Shown in pieces: positions 22,109-34,425 of a stretch of DNA of 64,000 nt. Source of the DNA: Cyanophora paradoxa (lineage: Eukaryota > Glaucocystophyceae > Cyanophorales > Cyanophoraceae); the NCBI GenBank assembly GCA_004431415.1, contig QPMI01000392.1, forward strand, positions 21,168-85,167, given 5' to 3'. The first letter of the stretch is position 1, and the number at the start of each line of letters is the position of its first letter. Made by a program: the position numbers and the translations under genes. Below the pieces are notes generated by a model. The model worked only from the letters and a program-made list of their open reading frames with translations. It made no database searches and was not told the origin of the DNA.

Positions 22109-22534
22109 TTATAGAAGCAAGCATGAGGCTTCCGGCCTCGCTCGTGGGACCGCTTGTTGCGACCCTGCGCGAGCCGTTGCGGTCAGCGATGCTTGTTTCA
22201 TTTCTGGAGAAACGGGAGGGGGGGACCGGGCGCGCACCGGGCATCCGCACAAGCTGCAGCACACGCGGCGCTTCTTCACGATCTCCTTTTTGAAAAGTCG
22301 TTGGCGGCCGGGGGCGGCGGCGGCGGGACGCCCGGCCGTGGGCCCGGGCTTGAGCGTGGCCGCGGCCGGCGCCGGCGCCGGCAGGGGAGGCGGGGGCGGC
22401 AGGGGCGCGTTTCGCAGAAAGAGCTCCAGGGCGTCGAGGGCGACGGCGATGGCGGGCGGGCGCGGGGCGGGGCGCCGGGCGCCGGCGCAAGGGGGTGCGG
22501 GGGTACGGAGAGCCTTGACGGGCAGCATGTGCAT
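22109..22534 (-). CDS. 141-aa Ala/Pro-rich protein with CxxCxC cluster
   Basis: The ATG at 22534 (MHMLPVKAL) follows a GATAAAAGGG box. The middle is Pro/Ala-rich. The C-terminal third has RRVCCSLCGCP, a compact cysteine cluster preceded by basic residues (KKEIVKKRR). Function is unknown. The longer frame up to 23176 runs through the promoter and has no support. Confidence 0.65.
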   Translation of the reverse strand: MHMLPVKALRTPAPPCAGARRPAPRPPAIAVALDALELFLRNAPLPPPPPLPAPAPAAATLKPGPTAGRPAAAAPGRQRLFKKEIVKKRRVCCSLCGCPVRARSPPPVSPEMKQASLTATARAGSQQAVPRARPEASCLLL

Positions 22535-22572
22535 CTCGGACGGTGGGGAGTGCCGAAAACGGGGCGGGGCGC

Positions 22573-22607
22573 TCCCTTTTATCGGCCCCTCCCTGTCCAG
22601 GAATCCC
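22573..22607 (-). promoter_or_regulatory. GATAAAAGGG box with GGGATTCCT site
   Basis: On the minus strand GGGATTCCT (22599-22607) precedes GATAAAAGGG (about 22574-22583), about 40 bp before the ATG at 22534. Confidence 0.6.
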
Positions 22608-23654
22608 GACCGGCCTGGAGAAAAAACGATTCCAGGATTCCGGAGAAAACAAACTGAACGAGGGCCGGGGGGGCCGGGGCGCGCGCGTGGCACGCGTGGC
22701 TCCGAGGCCCCGGACCGATCGCAAACCGCACGCAGACTTTCAAAGTACGGCGCCCCTGGCCCCGCGGGCCGCCGCCGACCCGGCGCGCTGTGGGCGGCCG
22801 CGGCGGCGGCGGGGTGCACGTGGGCCTGCTGCCGGATCGATATCGGGATTATTATTCGGGAGGATTCGATCCGGAGCCAATGGCAAGGCCAAGGCCGGCG
22901 GGCGCGTACCGTTCCGAGTCTCGTAGGCTTAAGTGGCCGCCGGCTTGGCAGGGTGCGGGCCGCCGCGCGCGCGGGGCGTTTACTGCAAGTACTAGTCGAA
23001 GACTCGAGATGCGCGCGCGGATCGGATCTAGATCTAGAGCGCACGCGAGGCATATACGTACGCGTACCGGCGCCTGCATACGTACATGTGCGGAGAGCGG
23101 GGGGGCGGTACCTGCCGCAGTGCGTGTGCGACGGCATGCGCAGCGCATGCATATGCGCATGCCCCGCGGCCGGCACATGTACGTATACACGTACATGTAC
23201 GTATACATGTCGCAGTACGTGGAGATCTCTAGATCTAGAGCTAGCGCCAGGCTGTAGGCCGGTCGGGATGCATATGCTTAAAAGCTTGCGAGCTGCAGCT
23301 TTCGCTAGCTATAAGCTTAAGAATGGGATGGATCAGGACCCCGAGCGGCGGCGCACGAGGTGGGCGCTCCTCCCGAGTCCCGGCCATCGTCGATCGGCAT
23401 GCACATGGTACCGGTTCGGCCATGGCCACGTGCACCTAGGCTGCGCGCGCGCGCGCGGGTCAACAGGTGAGGCTGCCGGTACGCAAGGCATCCAAAAGCG
23501 CACGTCACAAGACCCGTGAGCTTGGGATTCGTCGGCAGAGCCAGGTCGAAACGCCTTGCGATGCGCAACACGGTCGACGTCGACGACGACGTCGTGCGCG
23601 TATGCACGCGCACTACGGCGCACGCGAGCGGGGCGCGCGGGCACCGACGCGAAT
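22608..23654. other. Gene-poor spacer rich in palindromes
   Basis: No supportable gene. It has GC-rich sequence to about 22980, then palindrome-rich A+T-richer sequence including CTCTAGATCTAGAG at 23227-23240 and alternating ACGTAC/CATGTAC runs near 23160-23215. Confidence 0.5.
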
Positions 23655-23785
23655 CTAGGGCTCTACAAGGGCTAGAGAAGGCTCCGGAGGGCCTTTGCGC
23701 GGCGTGGCGTGCTGTTGAAATTCGATGGTGCGCCGGTGCACCATCGAAACGTTGCAAACTGGCCCCCAAAAAACGCTGTATGCGG
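23655..23785 (-). repeat. Interspersed hairpin element, copy 2 (inverted)
   Basis: Reverse-orientation copy of the element at 10645-10835, with the same CGATGGTGC stem at 23723-23746 and the same flanking bases. It lies about 0.9 kb before the largest tandem array. Confidence 0.75.
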
Positions 23786-24689
23786 GGCGCCCGCGGCCGC
23801 CGGTTGCGAGCCGACGGCCTCGTGAGCGCTGGAGCTCCCGAGTCGCTAGAGGAGCCTGTCCTTCCGACCCGGCGACCTTGGCATGTAGCTCTCGTCCGCG
23901 GCCGAGCGGCACCACCGTGGCACGGCCAGCGCGACGCCTCTGCGCCGTCCATGTAGCTCCAGGACCAGCTGCGCGTTCCGAGGACCGGCCGGGCGGTTCA
24001 GGAGACGCCCCGGCGCGGAGCGCGCCTCGAACAGGTGCGATGCGCGCGGCTCGCGCCCGCGAGGGCCGGCCGGCGGGATGCCGGCGCCGGTCGTCTAAGC
24101 CGAGCGCACCGGGAGCCGGCGCCCCACGCCGGCCGGCGCCCCGCTCCGCCTAGCTATGGACCGCCGCCGCGCCGCGGCCGCGCCGCGCGCACCGCCACAC
24201 GCATCCGCCGACCAGCCGGGCCGCCCGCGCAAGCAGAGGGCTCGTTCCGCGCCAGCGCGGGCGGGGCGCTCATCCTCCGGGGCGCAGGGCGGCGGGGCGG
24301 CGCCGGGAGCGCAGCGCGCTGGCATGTGCGGGGGCGAGCAGCTGCAGCGAGCGCGCCCGCGCCCGCGCTGGCGCGGTCCGGGCGCCTCGCTCTCCTGCCG
24401 CGCCGCCGGGGCCGCCGCGCCTCGAGCCCGGCTCGCCAGCCTCGCCCCCCGCAGGGCGCGTCGAGCGAGGCTCGGCCGGCGCGCCTCTTTTCGGCGGCCG
24501 CCGTCTCCCGGCGTCGTCGCACGCCCCGGGCGCGGGCCGCCCCGCGTTGCGCAGCCGCGAGGCGCATCTCGGCTGCAGCGCAGGCCTAGGCGTCGCGGCC
24601 GGTCCCTGGTGCGGCTTGCGTACCCCCCGCCCCTCCTTTTCCCCCCGCCCCCGCCCGGGCCCTGCCGCCGACATCCCCCTCGCTTGTTC
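23786..24689. other. GC-rich spacer between hairpin copy and array
   Basis: No gene supported. Frames are Arg/Ala/Pro-rich on both strands with no domain. Confidence 0.5.
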
Positions 24690-26145
24690 GGCGGCGCGTA
24701 CCCTCTCAATCTCGCAGCGCCGGCTCGCAGAAGGGGCGGCCTGGTCGATTCCGGCTACGGCGTGTGCATCCCCCCCCCAAGCCTCCCGCCCCTCTCCCGC
24801 CCCCCCGCCCTCGCTCACCCTGCCCCCCGTGCGGCCGGCAGCAGCAGGCTCGCGGTAGGGGCGGGCTGGTCGATTCCGGCTACGGCGTGTGTACCCCCCT
24901 AAGCCGCCCCCCGCCCCTCCCTTGCCCCCCGCCCTCGCTCACCCTGCCCCCCCGTGCGGCCGGCAGCAGCTGGCTCGCAGTAGGGGCGGCCTGGTCGATT
25001 CCGGCTACGGCGTGTGTACCCCCACTGAGCCTCCCGTCCCTCCCTCGCCCCCCCGCCCTCGCTCACCCTGCCCCCCGTGCGGCCGGCAGCAGCAGGCTCG
25101 CGGTAGGGGCGGCCTGGTCGATTCCGGCTACGGCGTGTGTACCCCCCTAAGCCGCCCCCCGCCCCTCCCTTGCCCCCCCGCCCTCGCTCACCCTGCCCCC
25201 CGTGCGGCCGGCAGCAGCAGGCTCGCGGTAGGGGCGGGCTGGTCGATTCCGGCTACGGCGTGTGTACCCCCCTAAGCCGCCCCCCGCCCCTCCCTTGCCC
25301 CCCGCCCTCGCTCACCCTGCCCCCCGTGCGGCCGGCAGCAGCTGGCTCGCAGTAGGGGCGGCCTGGTCGATTCCGGCTACGGCGTGTGTACCCCCACTGA
25401 GCCTCCCGTCCCTCCCTCGCCCCCCCGCCCTCGCTCACCCTGCCCCCCGTGCGGCCCGCGGCAGCTGGCTCGCGGTAGGGGCGGGCTGGTCGATTCCGGC
25501 TACGGCGTGTGTACCCCCCACTGAGCCTCCCGCCCCTCCCTTGCCCCCCCGCCCTCGCTCACCCTGCCCCCCGTGCGGCCCGCGGCAGCTGGCTCGCGGT
25601 AGGGGCGGGCTGGTCGATTCCGGCTACGGCGTGTGTACCCCCCACTGAGCCTCCCGCCCCTCCCTTGCCCCCCCGCCCTCGCTCACCCTGCCCCCCGTGC
25701 GGCCCGCGGCAGCTGGCTCGCAGTAGGGGCGGGCTGGTCGATTCCGGCTACGGCGTGTGTACCCCCCACTGAGCCTCCCGCCCCTCCCTTGCCCCCCCGC
25801 CCTCGCTCACCCTGTCCCCCGTGCGGCCGGCAGCAGCTGGCTCGCAGTAGGGGCGGGCTGGTCGATTCCGGCTACGGCGTGTGTACCCCCCATTGAGCCT
25901 CCCGTCCCTCCCTTGCCCCCCCGCCCTCGCTCACCCTGCCCCCCGTGCGGCCGGCAGCAGCTGGCTCGCAGTAGGGGCGGGCTGGTCGATTCCGGCTACG
26001 GCGTGTGTACCCCCCATTGAGCCTCCCGTCCCTCCCTTGCCCCCCCGCCCTCGCTCACCCTGCCCCCCGTGCGGCCGGCAGCAGCTGGCTCGCAGTAGGG
26101 GCGGGCTGGTCGATTCCGGCTACGGCGTGTGTACCCCTTAGGCCT
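24690..26145 (+). repeat. Tandem array F1, plus orientation, about 12 monomers
   Basis: Monomers are about 124 bp long with cores near 24749, 24868, 24992, 25116, 25238, 25364, 25488, 25612, 25736, 25860, 25984 and 26108. Each has GGTCGATTCCGGCTACGGCG followed by TGTGTACCCC, and carries a GC-rich pyrimidine-biased linker. Copies are nearly identical, so the array was recently homogenised. Confidence 0.9.
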
Positions 26146-26199
26146 CTCGCCCCCCCCTCGTGCACCCCCGCCCTCGCACGCCCTCGCTGCCTCTTCTCT

Positions 26200-28320
26200 T
26201 GAGGGTCTCACCGAAGAGCCCCCGGGCCCGCCCAGGGGTACAGGCGCCGTAGCCGGAATCGACCAGGCGGGCTATCAGGGGGCGAGGCTCGGTCCGCCCG
26301 TACCCCCCACTCTGCCCGCTCCCCGCGACCGCCGCTCGCCCCGTCTCACCGAAGAGCCCCCGGGCCCGCCCAGGGGTACAGACGCCGTAGCCGGAATCGA
26401 CCAGGCGGGCTATCAGGGGCGAGGCTCGGTCCGTCCGTACCCCCCACTCTGCCCGCTCCCGCCGCTCGTTCCGTCTCGCCGAAGAGCTCACGGGCCCGCC
26501 CAGGGGTACAGGCGCCGTAGCCGGAATCGACCAGGCGGGCTATCAGGGGCGAGGCTCGGTCCGTCCGTACCCCCCACTCCGCCCGCTCCCGCCGCTCGCC
26601 CCGTCTCAACCGAAGAGCTCACGGGCTTGCCCAGGGGTACAGGCGCCGTAGCCGGAATCGACCAGGCGGGCCATCAGGGGGCGAGGCTCGGTCCGGCCGC
26701 ACCCCCCCACTCTGCCCGCCCCCCGCCGCTCGCCCCGTCTCACCGAAGAACCCCCGGGCCCGCCCAGGGGTACAGGCGCCGTAGCCGGAATCGACCAGGC
26801 GGGCTATCAGGGGGCGAGGCTCGGTCCGCCCGTACCCCCCACTCTGCCCGCTCCCCGCGACCGCCGCTCGCCCCGTCTCACCGAAGAGCCCCCGGGCCCG
26901 CCCAGGGGTACAGGCGCCGTAGCCGGAATCGACCAGGCGGGCCATCAGGGGCGAGGCTCGGTCCGTCTGTACCCCCCACTCTGCCCACTCCCGCCGCTCG
27001 TTCCGTCTCGCCGAAGAGCTCACGGGCCCGCCCAGGGGTACAGGCGCCGTAGCCGGAATCGACCAGGCGGGCTATCAGGGGCGAGGCTCGGTCCGTCCGT
27101 ACCCCCCACTCTGCCCGCTCCCCGCGGCCGCCGCTCGCCCCGTCTCGCCGACGAGCCCACGGGCTTGCCCAGGGGTACAGGCGCCGTAGCCGGAATCGAC
27201 CAGGCGGGCTATCAGGGGGCGAGGCTCGGTCCGTCCGTACCCCCCACTCTGCCCGCTCCCCGCGACCGCCGCTCGCCCCGTCTCACCGAAGAGCCCTCGG
27301 GCCCGCCCAGGGGTACAGGCGCCGTAGCCGGAATCGACCAGGCGGGCCATCAGGGGCGAGGCTCGGTCCGTCCGTACCCCCCACTCTGCCCGCTCCCGCC
27401 GCTCGTTCCGTCTCGCCGAAGAGCTCACGGGCCCGCCCAGGGGTACAGGCGCCGTAGCCGGAATCGACCAGGCGGGCCATAAGCGGCGGGCCCGGTTCGT
27501 CCGTACCCCCGCTCTCCCAGCACCCTCTGGCCGCTCGCCGCGTCTCACCGAGGGCTCGCGGGCCCGCCCAGGGGTACAGGCGCCGTAGCCGGAATCGACC
27601 AGGCGGGCTATCAGGGGCGAGGCTCGGTCCGTCCGTACCCCCCACTCTGCCCGCTCCCCGCGGCCGCCGCTCGCCCCGTCTCACCGAAGAGCCCCCGGGC
27701 CTGCCCAGGGGTACAGGCGCCGTAGCCGGAATCAACCAGGCGGGCTATCAGGGGGCGAGGCTCGGTCCGGCCGTACCCCCCACTCTGCCCGCTCCCCGCC
27801 GCTCGCCCCGTCTCACCAAAGAGCTCACGGGCCCGCCCAGGGGTACAGGCACCGTAGCCGGAATCGACCAGGCGGGCTATCAGGGGGCGAGGCTCGGTCC
27901 GCCCGTACCCCCCACTCTGCCCGCTCCCCGCCGCTCGCCCCGTCTCACCGAAGAGCCCCCGGGCCTGCCCAGGGGTACAGGCGCCGTAGCCGGAATCGAC
28001 CAGGCGGGCCATAAGCGGCGGGCCCGGTCCGTCCGTACCCCCCACTCTGCCCGCTCCCCGCGTCCGCAAACTGCCGGATGTCCTCCGCCCCGTCTCACCG
28101 AAGAACCCCCGGGCCTGCCCAGGGGTACAGGCGCCGTAGCCGGAATCGACCAGGCGGGCCATAAGCGGCGGGCCCGGTCCGTCCGTACCCCCCACTCTGC
28201 CCGCTCCCCGCGTCCGCAGCTCGCCCTGTCTCACCGAAGAGCCCCCGGGCCCCGCCCAGGGTTACAGGCGCCGTAGCCGGAATCGACCAGGCGGGCTTCG
28301 AGGGGCGAGGCCCGGCCCCC
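26200..28320 (-). repeat. Tandem array F2, minus orientation, about 16 monomers
   Basis: Monomers of about 131-137 bp read (plus strand) GGGGTACAGGCGCC, the core complement, then GGCGGGC(T/C)AT and a GTCCGTCCGTACCCCCC block. Cores run from near 26245 to 28270. It abuts the F1 array in opposite orientation. Frames reading through it are artefacts of the repeat. Confidence 0.9.
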
Positions 28321-28568
28321 TTCCGTACCCCCCGCCGCCCCCGCTCCCCAAGCATATCCTTCCTCTCTCTTTCCACCCCTTTCGTCCCCCTGCCCCCCTC
28401 CCCCCCCTCTTTCCCTCCCCCCCCCCTCCCCCTATCTCCATCCCCCCCCCCCCCCCCCTCGTCTCGATCCGGCCCTCGGCCGCGAGGGCGCGCGGCCCGG
28501 TTCAATTTCTTGTAACACGCATCCCACAAGCTCGCTTGCCTACCCCCCCGCGCTCTCCGGGCCGGGGC
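28321..28568. other. Pyrimidine-rich spacer after array
   Basis: C-rich sequence with runs of up to about 18 C, between the F2 array and the end of the primase-helicase gene. No gene seen. Confidence 0.5.
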
Positions 28569-29674
28569 CTACTGCTTCCCGCCGACCCCCATCGCGGCAA
28601 AGAGGGCGAGGGGCACGCCGAGGCCGCGGTGCTGCCCGCCGCGCGGCCCGATGCGCTCGGGGCGCATCGCGAGGGCGGGCGCCTTGTTCTCGTCGACCCA
28701 GCGGACGCAGAGGTCGCGCCCCGAGGCCCGCCCCGCCCGCTGCACCGCGACGCCGTTGGGCCCCGGGAGGCGCTCGCCCGCGCCAAAGATCCGCTCGGGG
28801 AAAAAGACCAGGTGCGCCGGCGAGCGCGGGTGCGGCACGCAGCGCTCCGGGTCCGAGCGGGACTCGTGCAGGCGGCGGAGGAACCAGGCGACGGCCTCGG
28901 CCGAGACGCGCGGGTCGCCCGTCGCCGGCGGCGCCCCGCCGGCGGCCCGCCTCCCGTCGGCCGCGTCGCGCAGCGCCCTGGCCTCTTGCGCCTCGCGCGC
29001 CTCGGAGGCGAGGCGGGCGGCAAGGGCGTCCAGGCGGGCGTCGGCGGCGAACCCGCCGCGCACGACGGCGGCGAGCTCGGCCGGCCCGAGCCCCGCGACG
29101 GCCCCGGCGAGCCCCTCGACGGCCTCGGCCCCCTCGGCCGGGGCGGAGCCCCCGCGGCGGCCGCGGCGGCCAGCAGGCGGCGCGCCCGCTCCCCCAGGTA
29201 CGCCTCCGGGTGGAGCCGCAGGATCCCCGTCCGCTCCGGGCGGTCCCCCCACGCGAGGCGGCAGGAGAGGGCGACGAGGGCGCACAGGTTGGCGAGGTCG
29301 GCCGCCTCGCGGGCCTGGGCGCGGCCCCAGCGGTGCCCGCCCTCGGGCGAGTACCCCTCGCCGTACGCCGCCCAGAGGGGCGCGGGGTCGGCCCCGCCGG
29401 CGGCCGCCGCCGCCTCCGAGTCGTCCCAGCAGGCGTCGCTGGGCGCGAGCTCCACCTTGGACGCCCAGCGGGCCCCGCAGGCGATGCGCGCCTCGGCGTA
29501 GACGCGCTCGTCGCGGCTGCGCATCGTGGTCCGCCCCCGCCGGGCCCCGCCCTCGCCCGCACCGCCGGCGTCTTGAAGGCGCGCACGCGGGCCCCAGGGC
29601 GGCGGCGGCGTGGGCCACGAGCCCCGCGGCGAGGCGGGCGGCGAGGCGCCCGAGGTCCCCGCGCTCCGCCCCGC

Positions 29675-29706
<32 letters not shown>

Positions 29707-32700
29707 CGGTCGGCCGGCCGCGCCGCCGGCTCCAGCGCGAGCAGCTCGGCCGCCTCGACGAGCGGCGCCCGCCGGTGCGCGGCAAAGAGGCGCCCCTCGC
29801 GCGCCGCCTCGCCAACCCGCCGCGCCGCCGCCGCGTCGGGGTCCGGGAGGGGCGAGAGGATGGCCGACGGGGTCACGGGCGGCTCGCAGCCGGCGGCGAG
29901 GAGGAGGAGGGCGGCGCTGCGGCGCGAGTGGGCCTCGTCGGGGGCGTCGGGGAGGATGTTGCGCCCGCCATCCTGGCCCCGCACGTGCGCCACCGTCTCC
30001 ATGTGCGCCAGAAAGGCGGCCCCGTAGCCGCGCAGCGCCGCGTGGTGCGCGTCCCGGGCCCGCAGGGCGAGGCGGAGCTCGGCGGGCCCGACCTCCTCCT
30101 CCCGCAGGCGGTAGTCGGCGGCGACGCGGCCCAGGCGGTACCCGCGCCGCTCCGCGTCGGCGACGCCGCCGGCGGCGTCGTCCACGTCGCCCCCGAGGCC
30201 GTGCATCGCCTCTTGCACGCGCCCCTCGCGCCCCGGCGCGAGGGGCGGCGCCGCGGCGTGCGGGAGGACGATCTCGATCTCGAGGGCCCGCTCCGCGGCC
30301 CACTTGGCCTCGGCCTGCAGCGCCTCGTCCCACGCGGGCTGCGCGCCGCCCGGGAGGAAGACGCCGCGGGCGCCGGCGGCGAGCATGCGCATGTGGACGG
30401 CCACCAGCGGGTCGGCCCGCGAGGCCCGCAGCACCGCCAGCTTGTGCGCCTGCACGCGCAGCGCCGCCCGCATCTCGTGCGAGGCGAGGGCGCCGGCGAG
30501 CCCGCGGCGGCCCCAGGTCTCCTCCAGGGCCCGCTCCCGCGCCGCCAGGATCGCCTCCGGGTCCGTCTCCCCGGGGTCGCCGCCCTCGCCCCCGCGCCCC
30601 TCTTCCTCGGCCGCCTTTTCGTCCTCCTCCTGACCGCCGCCGCCGTCGCCGACGCAGAGGATGACGCGGTCGCTGCGGATGCAGCGGACGCGGCCGGCGA
30701 GCTGCCAGAGCTGCACGACGCTCCCCGTGCGGCCCGACTCGGCGATGACGAGGACGTCGTACGGGTGCTCGGGGTCCGTGTAGTCGGCCCCCTGGTGGAT
30801 GGCGTAGTTGTACGCAAAGAGCCGCACCTCGCGGCAGACGTGCCCCTTGTCCAGCGCCCGCGCCCGCTCCTCGGCGCGGGCGTCGGCGTAGACGTAGAGG
30901 TCGCGCTCGCCGCCGCCGCGCAGGCCCGGGTGGCCGCGGACGGCGCCCATCGTGCGGAAGAGGGTGCGGCGGTCCGAGCTGGCGACGGCGACGCGGCGGC
31001 CGCCGAGGAGGAGCGCCGCCACGATGTCCCCCGCCATCCCCAGGGGGTACGCGAGCGCCTCGCGGCGCGCGGCGGGGCCCCGCGGGGCGGGGCGCAGGGT
31101 GTAGGAGACGACGCGGGCGGCGCCGGGCGCGGCCGGCTCCGGGTGGCGCAGGGCGAGGTAGTAGTCGACGTCGTGCTGGCAGAGGTCGGCGTCGGAGACG
31201 AGGACGATGGAGGCCTCGCGCAGGAGGCGCCCCAGGCGCGCCAGGGCCTGGTTCTGGCGCGCCTCCGGCGCCAGCGTCTCCGAGAGGACGGCCGTCACGA
31301 TCGCCTTGGCCCCCTCGTCGAGGATCACGACGGGAAAGACCCCGTCGAAGCGCCGGACCGACTCGACGGTGCTGAGGAGCGCGGCGGCGTCGGGCGCCCC
31401 GTCCCGCACGTCGCGGTACGAGACCCACCGCGCCACCGTCGCCCACTCGGGGTCCCGCTGAATCTCGGGCGCGTGCAGCCGCCCCGCGACGAGGTAGAGG
31501 ATGGAGCGCTGCCCCTCGGCGAAGCGGACGCCGAAGCGGGCCGGGTCGGCCACGATCGCGCGGGAGATCGAGACGCAGGCGCGCGTCTTGCCGTCCCCCA
31601 TGCCCCCCCGCAGGAAGAGGGTGCGCGCCTGCCCCTCGGGGCCCTCGAGCTCGCGGGCGATGCGCGCCCCGTCGACGTAGCGCCGGTTCGGCCCCTCGCC
31701 CCCGGCGTCGTCGTCGATCCCCAGCCACGCCGCCTCCAGGTCGGGCCGCCCCGCCGGCGGCGCCAGCGGCCTCCCGAGGCTCGGGAGCGGGACGCGGGCC
31801 CAGAGGGCCGCCTGCTCGGGCGCCACCTCCAGGGGGGTCGGCCCGTCCGGGGAGCCGGCGGGGGCCGCCAGCCGCTCCTCGAGGTGCGCGGCCAGCCCCG
31901 CCACGAACTTCTGGCGCGCCGCCGACATGGTCGGCTGGGCCGCCCGCGGCCCCGTCGCCCCCAGCAGGCCCGTCGACGCGGGGAGGAGGCCGGCGGCGAC
32001 GGCGGCGCCGACGGTGGCGCGGTGCACGGCCCGCTGCACGGCCGAGATCGACGAGGTCCAGGCGCGCCCCAGGCGGACCTCGGGCGCCGCCTTGGGGCCC
32101 GGGCCCGGGCCCGAGCCGGCGGCTCCGGCGGCGGCCGCCGCCTCCGCCGCCTTCGCCTCCTCGCAGGCGTCGCAGGCGTGCGCGCGGGCCGTCCCCTCGA
32201 GGGCGTCGACGCGCACGAGGCCGCGGCGGTCGCCGCAGAGGGCGCAGGGGGCCTTGACGCGGTACTCGACGGTGTCGGTGCCCAGGTCGGCGCGGGCCGG
32301 GTACGGCGCCGCCGCCGGGTCCGGGAGCGCGAGGGGCGGGAGCTCGCGGGCGGCGCGGGCGGCGGAGATCGCGGCGTTGGCCGCCTCGGAGAGGAGCGGG
32401 AGCCAGCGGCCGAGGGCCTCGGCGGCCTCGGGCGGCGGCGGGGCGGGGAGCCCCTCGGCAAAGGCGAGGGCGCCCCGCAGCGGCCGCTCGGCGCACGCGA
32501 GGCTGAAGCAGTGGGCGGAGCCCGCCAGCACGCCCCACGCCCCAAACGGGGCGACGGCGAGGCGCGTGTTCTGGCTGCTGTGGACGCGCCCGTGGAGGCA
32601 GGGCCCGCCGGCGGGGCGCGAGACGTAGGCCTCGACCTCACCGCCCTGTCGCTCCCACTCCCGGCCGCTCTCGGCGGGGTAGACGGCGCGGGCGAGGCGG

Positions 32701-34052
32701 AGGCGGTCCGGCGGCACCTCGGGCCCGCTCGGATCGACCGCGGCCGCCGCGGCGGCGGCCGGGTCGGTCGCGCCCGGCGCGCCGCGGCGGGGGCGCTTGG
32801 GCCCGCGGCCGCGCGGCCGACCGCCCTCTTCGCGATCGCCGGCGCCCTCTGCCCTCCGCTTGGGGGCGGCCCGGCGGGCGAGGTCGGCGCCGGCGGGGCG
32901 CGGGAGGGCCGGGAGGTCGAGGAAGACGGCCTCGGCGAGGGCGGAGCGGAGCCAGGCGTAGAAGTCGCGGTTCCAGGCGACGATGGCGGGGTCGGCCCGC
33001 GCCGTGCAGAGGTCGACGGCGTCGCCGCGGGCGGGATCGACGAGGGCGGCCCGGTCGGCGATCGCCACCGGGTAGCGCAGCGTCCAGCCGTGGTAGTGCG
33101 TGTCCTCCCGCATCCCGCAGTTCGGGTTCCACGTGCTCACGTCCACGGCCCCCGCCTCGAGCAGGGCGCCGGCGAGCGCGGGCCCGAGCTTGCGCTCCAT
33201 CCAGGGCTTCACGACGGCCGCGAGGGCGTCGGCGCCGCGCCACGAGGACCGCCTCTTGTCGACCATGCCGGGCACGGCGCGCGTGCCGGCCGACCGCGAG
33301 GCCCGCTTCCAGTCGCCCGGGAAGCGGGCGCGGGCGCGGGCGAGCCTGAGCTCCCACTGGCGCAGGTCCTCGGCGTCGTAGAGGCGGGCGGCCTCGGAGC
33401 GGGCGATCAGCTCGCGCTCCATCACGACGACGTGGAACCCCTTGAGGCCGCTGAAGACGACGAGGGCGCGCAGGCCGGACGCCTCGCAGGCGGCGGCGAG
33501 GTCGTGGGCGAGGCGGGCGACGCGGGCCACGTCGGGGAGGCGGCGGCAGTACTCGCCCAGCGTGCGGGCCTCGGCCAGGACGCCGCAGAGGTACTCTTTC
33601 TTGCACTCGGCCCGCTGCGCGTCGCCCACCGCCCCCTCGCAGACCTCGGCCGGCACCTCGACGTGCACGTCGAGGTCAAAGGCGCCCAGAAAGGCGAGCT
33701 TGGCGGCGCGGCCGTCGCGCAGCCGGACGGCCGGCTGGAGGCAGACTTGGGCGACGTTGCGGGGGCGGGACGCCGACGGGGCGCCCTGCACGCCGGCGAG
33801 GGCGTCGAGGGGGACCCGCCGCCACGAGGTGCGGTAGATGGCGTCCCGGTGCGCCCCGGGGCGCCCGATCTTGACAAAGAGGGCGGCGCTGGCAGGGTCG
33901 ACGTCCGAGGCGGGCGGCACCGAGGGCTGCGCGCGGGGGGGGGCGACGCCCGCCGGCGCCGCCGCCCCGTCCCTGGCGCGCTTCGGCGCGGGGACGGGCC
34001 CCGCGGCGCCCCTCGGCCCGGCGATGCAGAGCGGCCCCTCGGCAAGTTCCAT
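28569..34052 (-). CDS. AEP primase fused to origin-binding-protein-type helicase
   Basis: About 1,800 residues from ATG 34052 (MELAEGPL). The frame upstream has no ATG. Domains: archaeo-eukaryotic primase with the catalytic acids AFDLDVHVE (about residue 125) and SGLKGFHVVV (about 205). A UL52-like zinc-binding element HGRVHSSQNTRL (about 485) follows. Then a CxxC..CxxC zinc knuckle (CALC, CDAC, about 600-635). Then a superfamily 2 helicase with Walker A GGMGDGKT (about 820), DEG box VVILDEG (about 907) and the SDADL motif typical of herpesvirus UL9-type origin-binding helicases (Herpes_ori_bp). Such primase-helicase fusions occur in nucleocytoplasmic large DNA viruses. The frame changes twice near the 3' end: a 46-nt GT-AG intron (29517-29562) explains the first, and an indel in a C/G run near 29149-29153 the second. 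It diverges from the RING gene. Confidence 0.85.
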
Positions 34053-34109
34053 TCCGTTCTCGCTTTTTCCCTGGCGCAGGCGAGGAATGGCGATCAACGC
34101 CCCTGCTCC

Positions 34110-34326
34110 CCGCGGGGCGGGCCCCTTTTCTTGGCGGAAACGAACGGGAATCCCGCGCCGCGGCCGGCCGTACCCCCGACCTCCGCGGCCGGTGCCGCTC
34201 CCCGCGCGATCCGAGCCGGCGGGGCGCGGCTCCCCGCCCGCCGCGTACCCCGGCGAGGTGCCCCGAGCCCCTCCCCTCCCCGCCCCCGTCCCCGCCCCGC
34301 ACGCCCGCCGCGTCCGACCATAAAAG
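34110..34326. promoter_or_regulatory. Divergent promoter: GGGAATCCC, AAGAAAAGGGG and CATAAAAGGG
   Basis: One GGGAATCCC site (34146-34154) is followed on the minus strand by AAGAAAAGGGG (about 34121-34132) toward the primase-helicase. On the plus strand CATAAAAGGG (34319-34328) serves the RING gene at 34426. Confidence 0.55.
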
Positions 34327-34425
34327 GGCGCCCCTGGGCGGGGGGTAGACGAGGAAGAGCGAGGGGTGCGCGACCGCAGTACCCCGTCCGCTCGAACTCG
34401 GTCGACGCAGGGTTCTCCCTACCCC

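Noticed and set aside
24690-28320. Tandem open frames with repeating GLVDSGYG-like peptides in the arrays
   Set aside because: They exist in several frames and on both strands of every array, so they reflect monomer length rather than coding.
28540-32538. 1,332-codon minus-strand frame overlapping the helicase
   Set aside because: A different frame of the same DNA, Arg/Pro/Ala-rich with no motifs.
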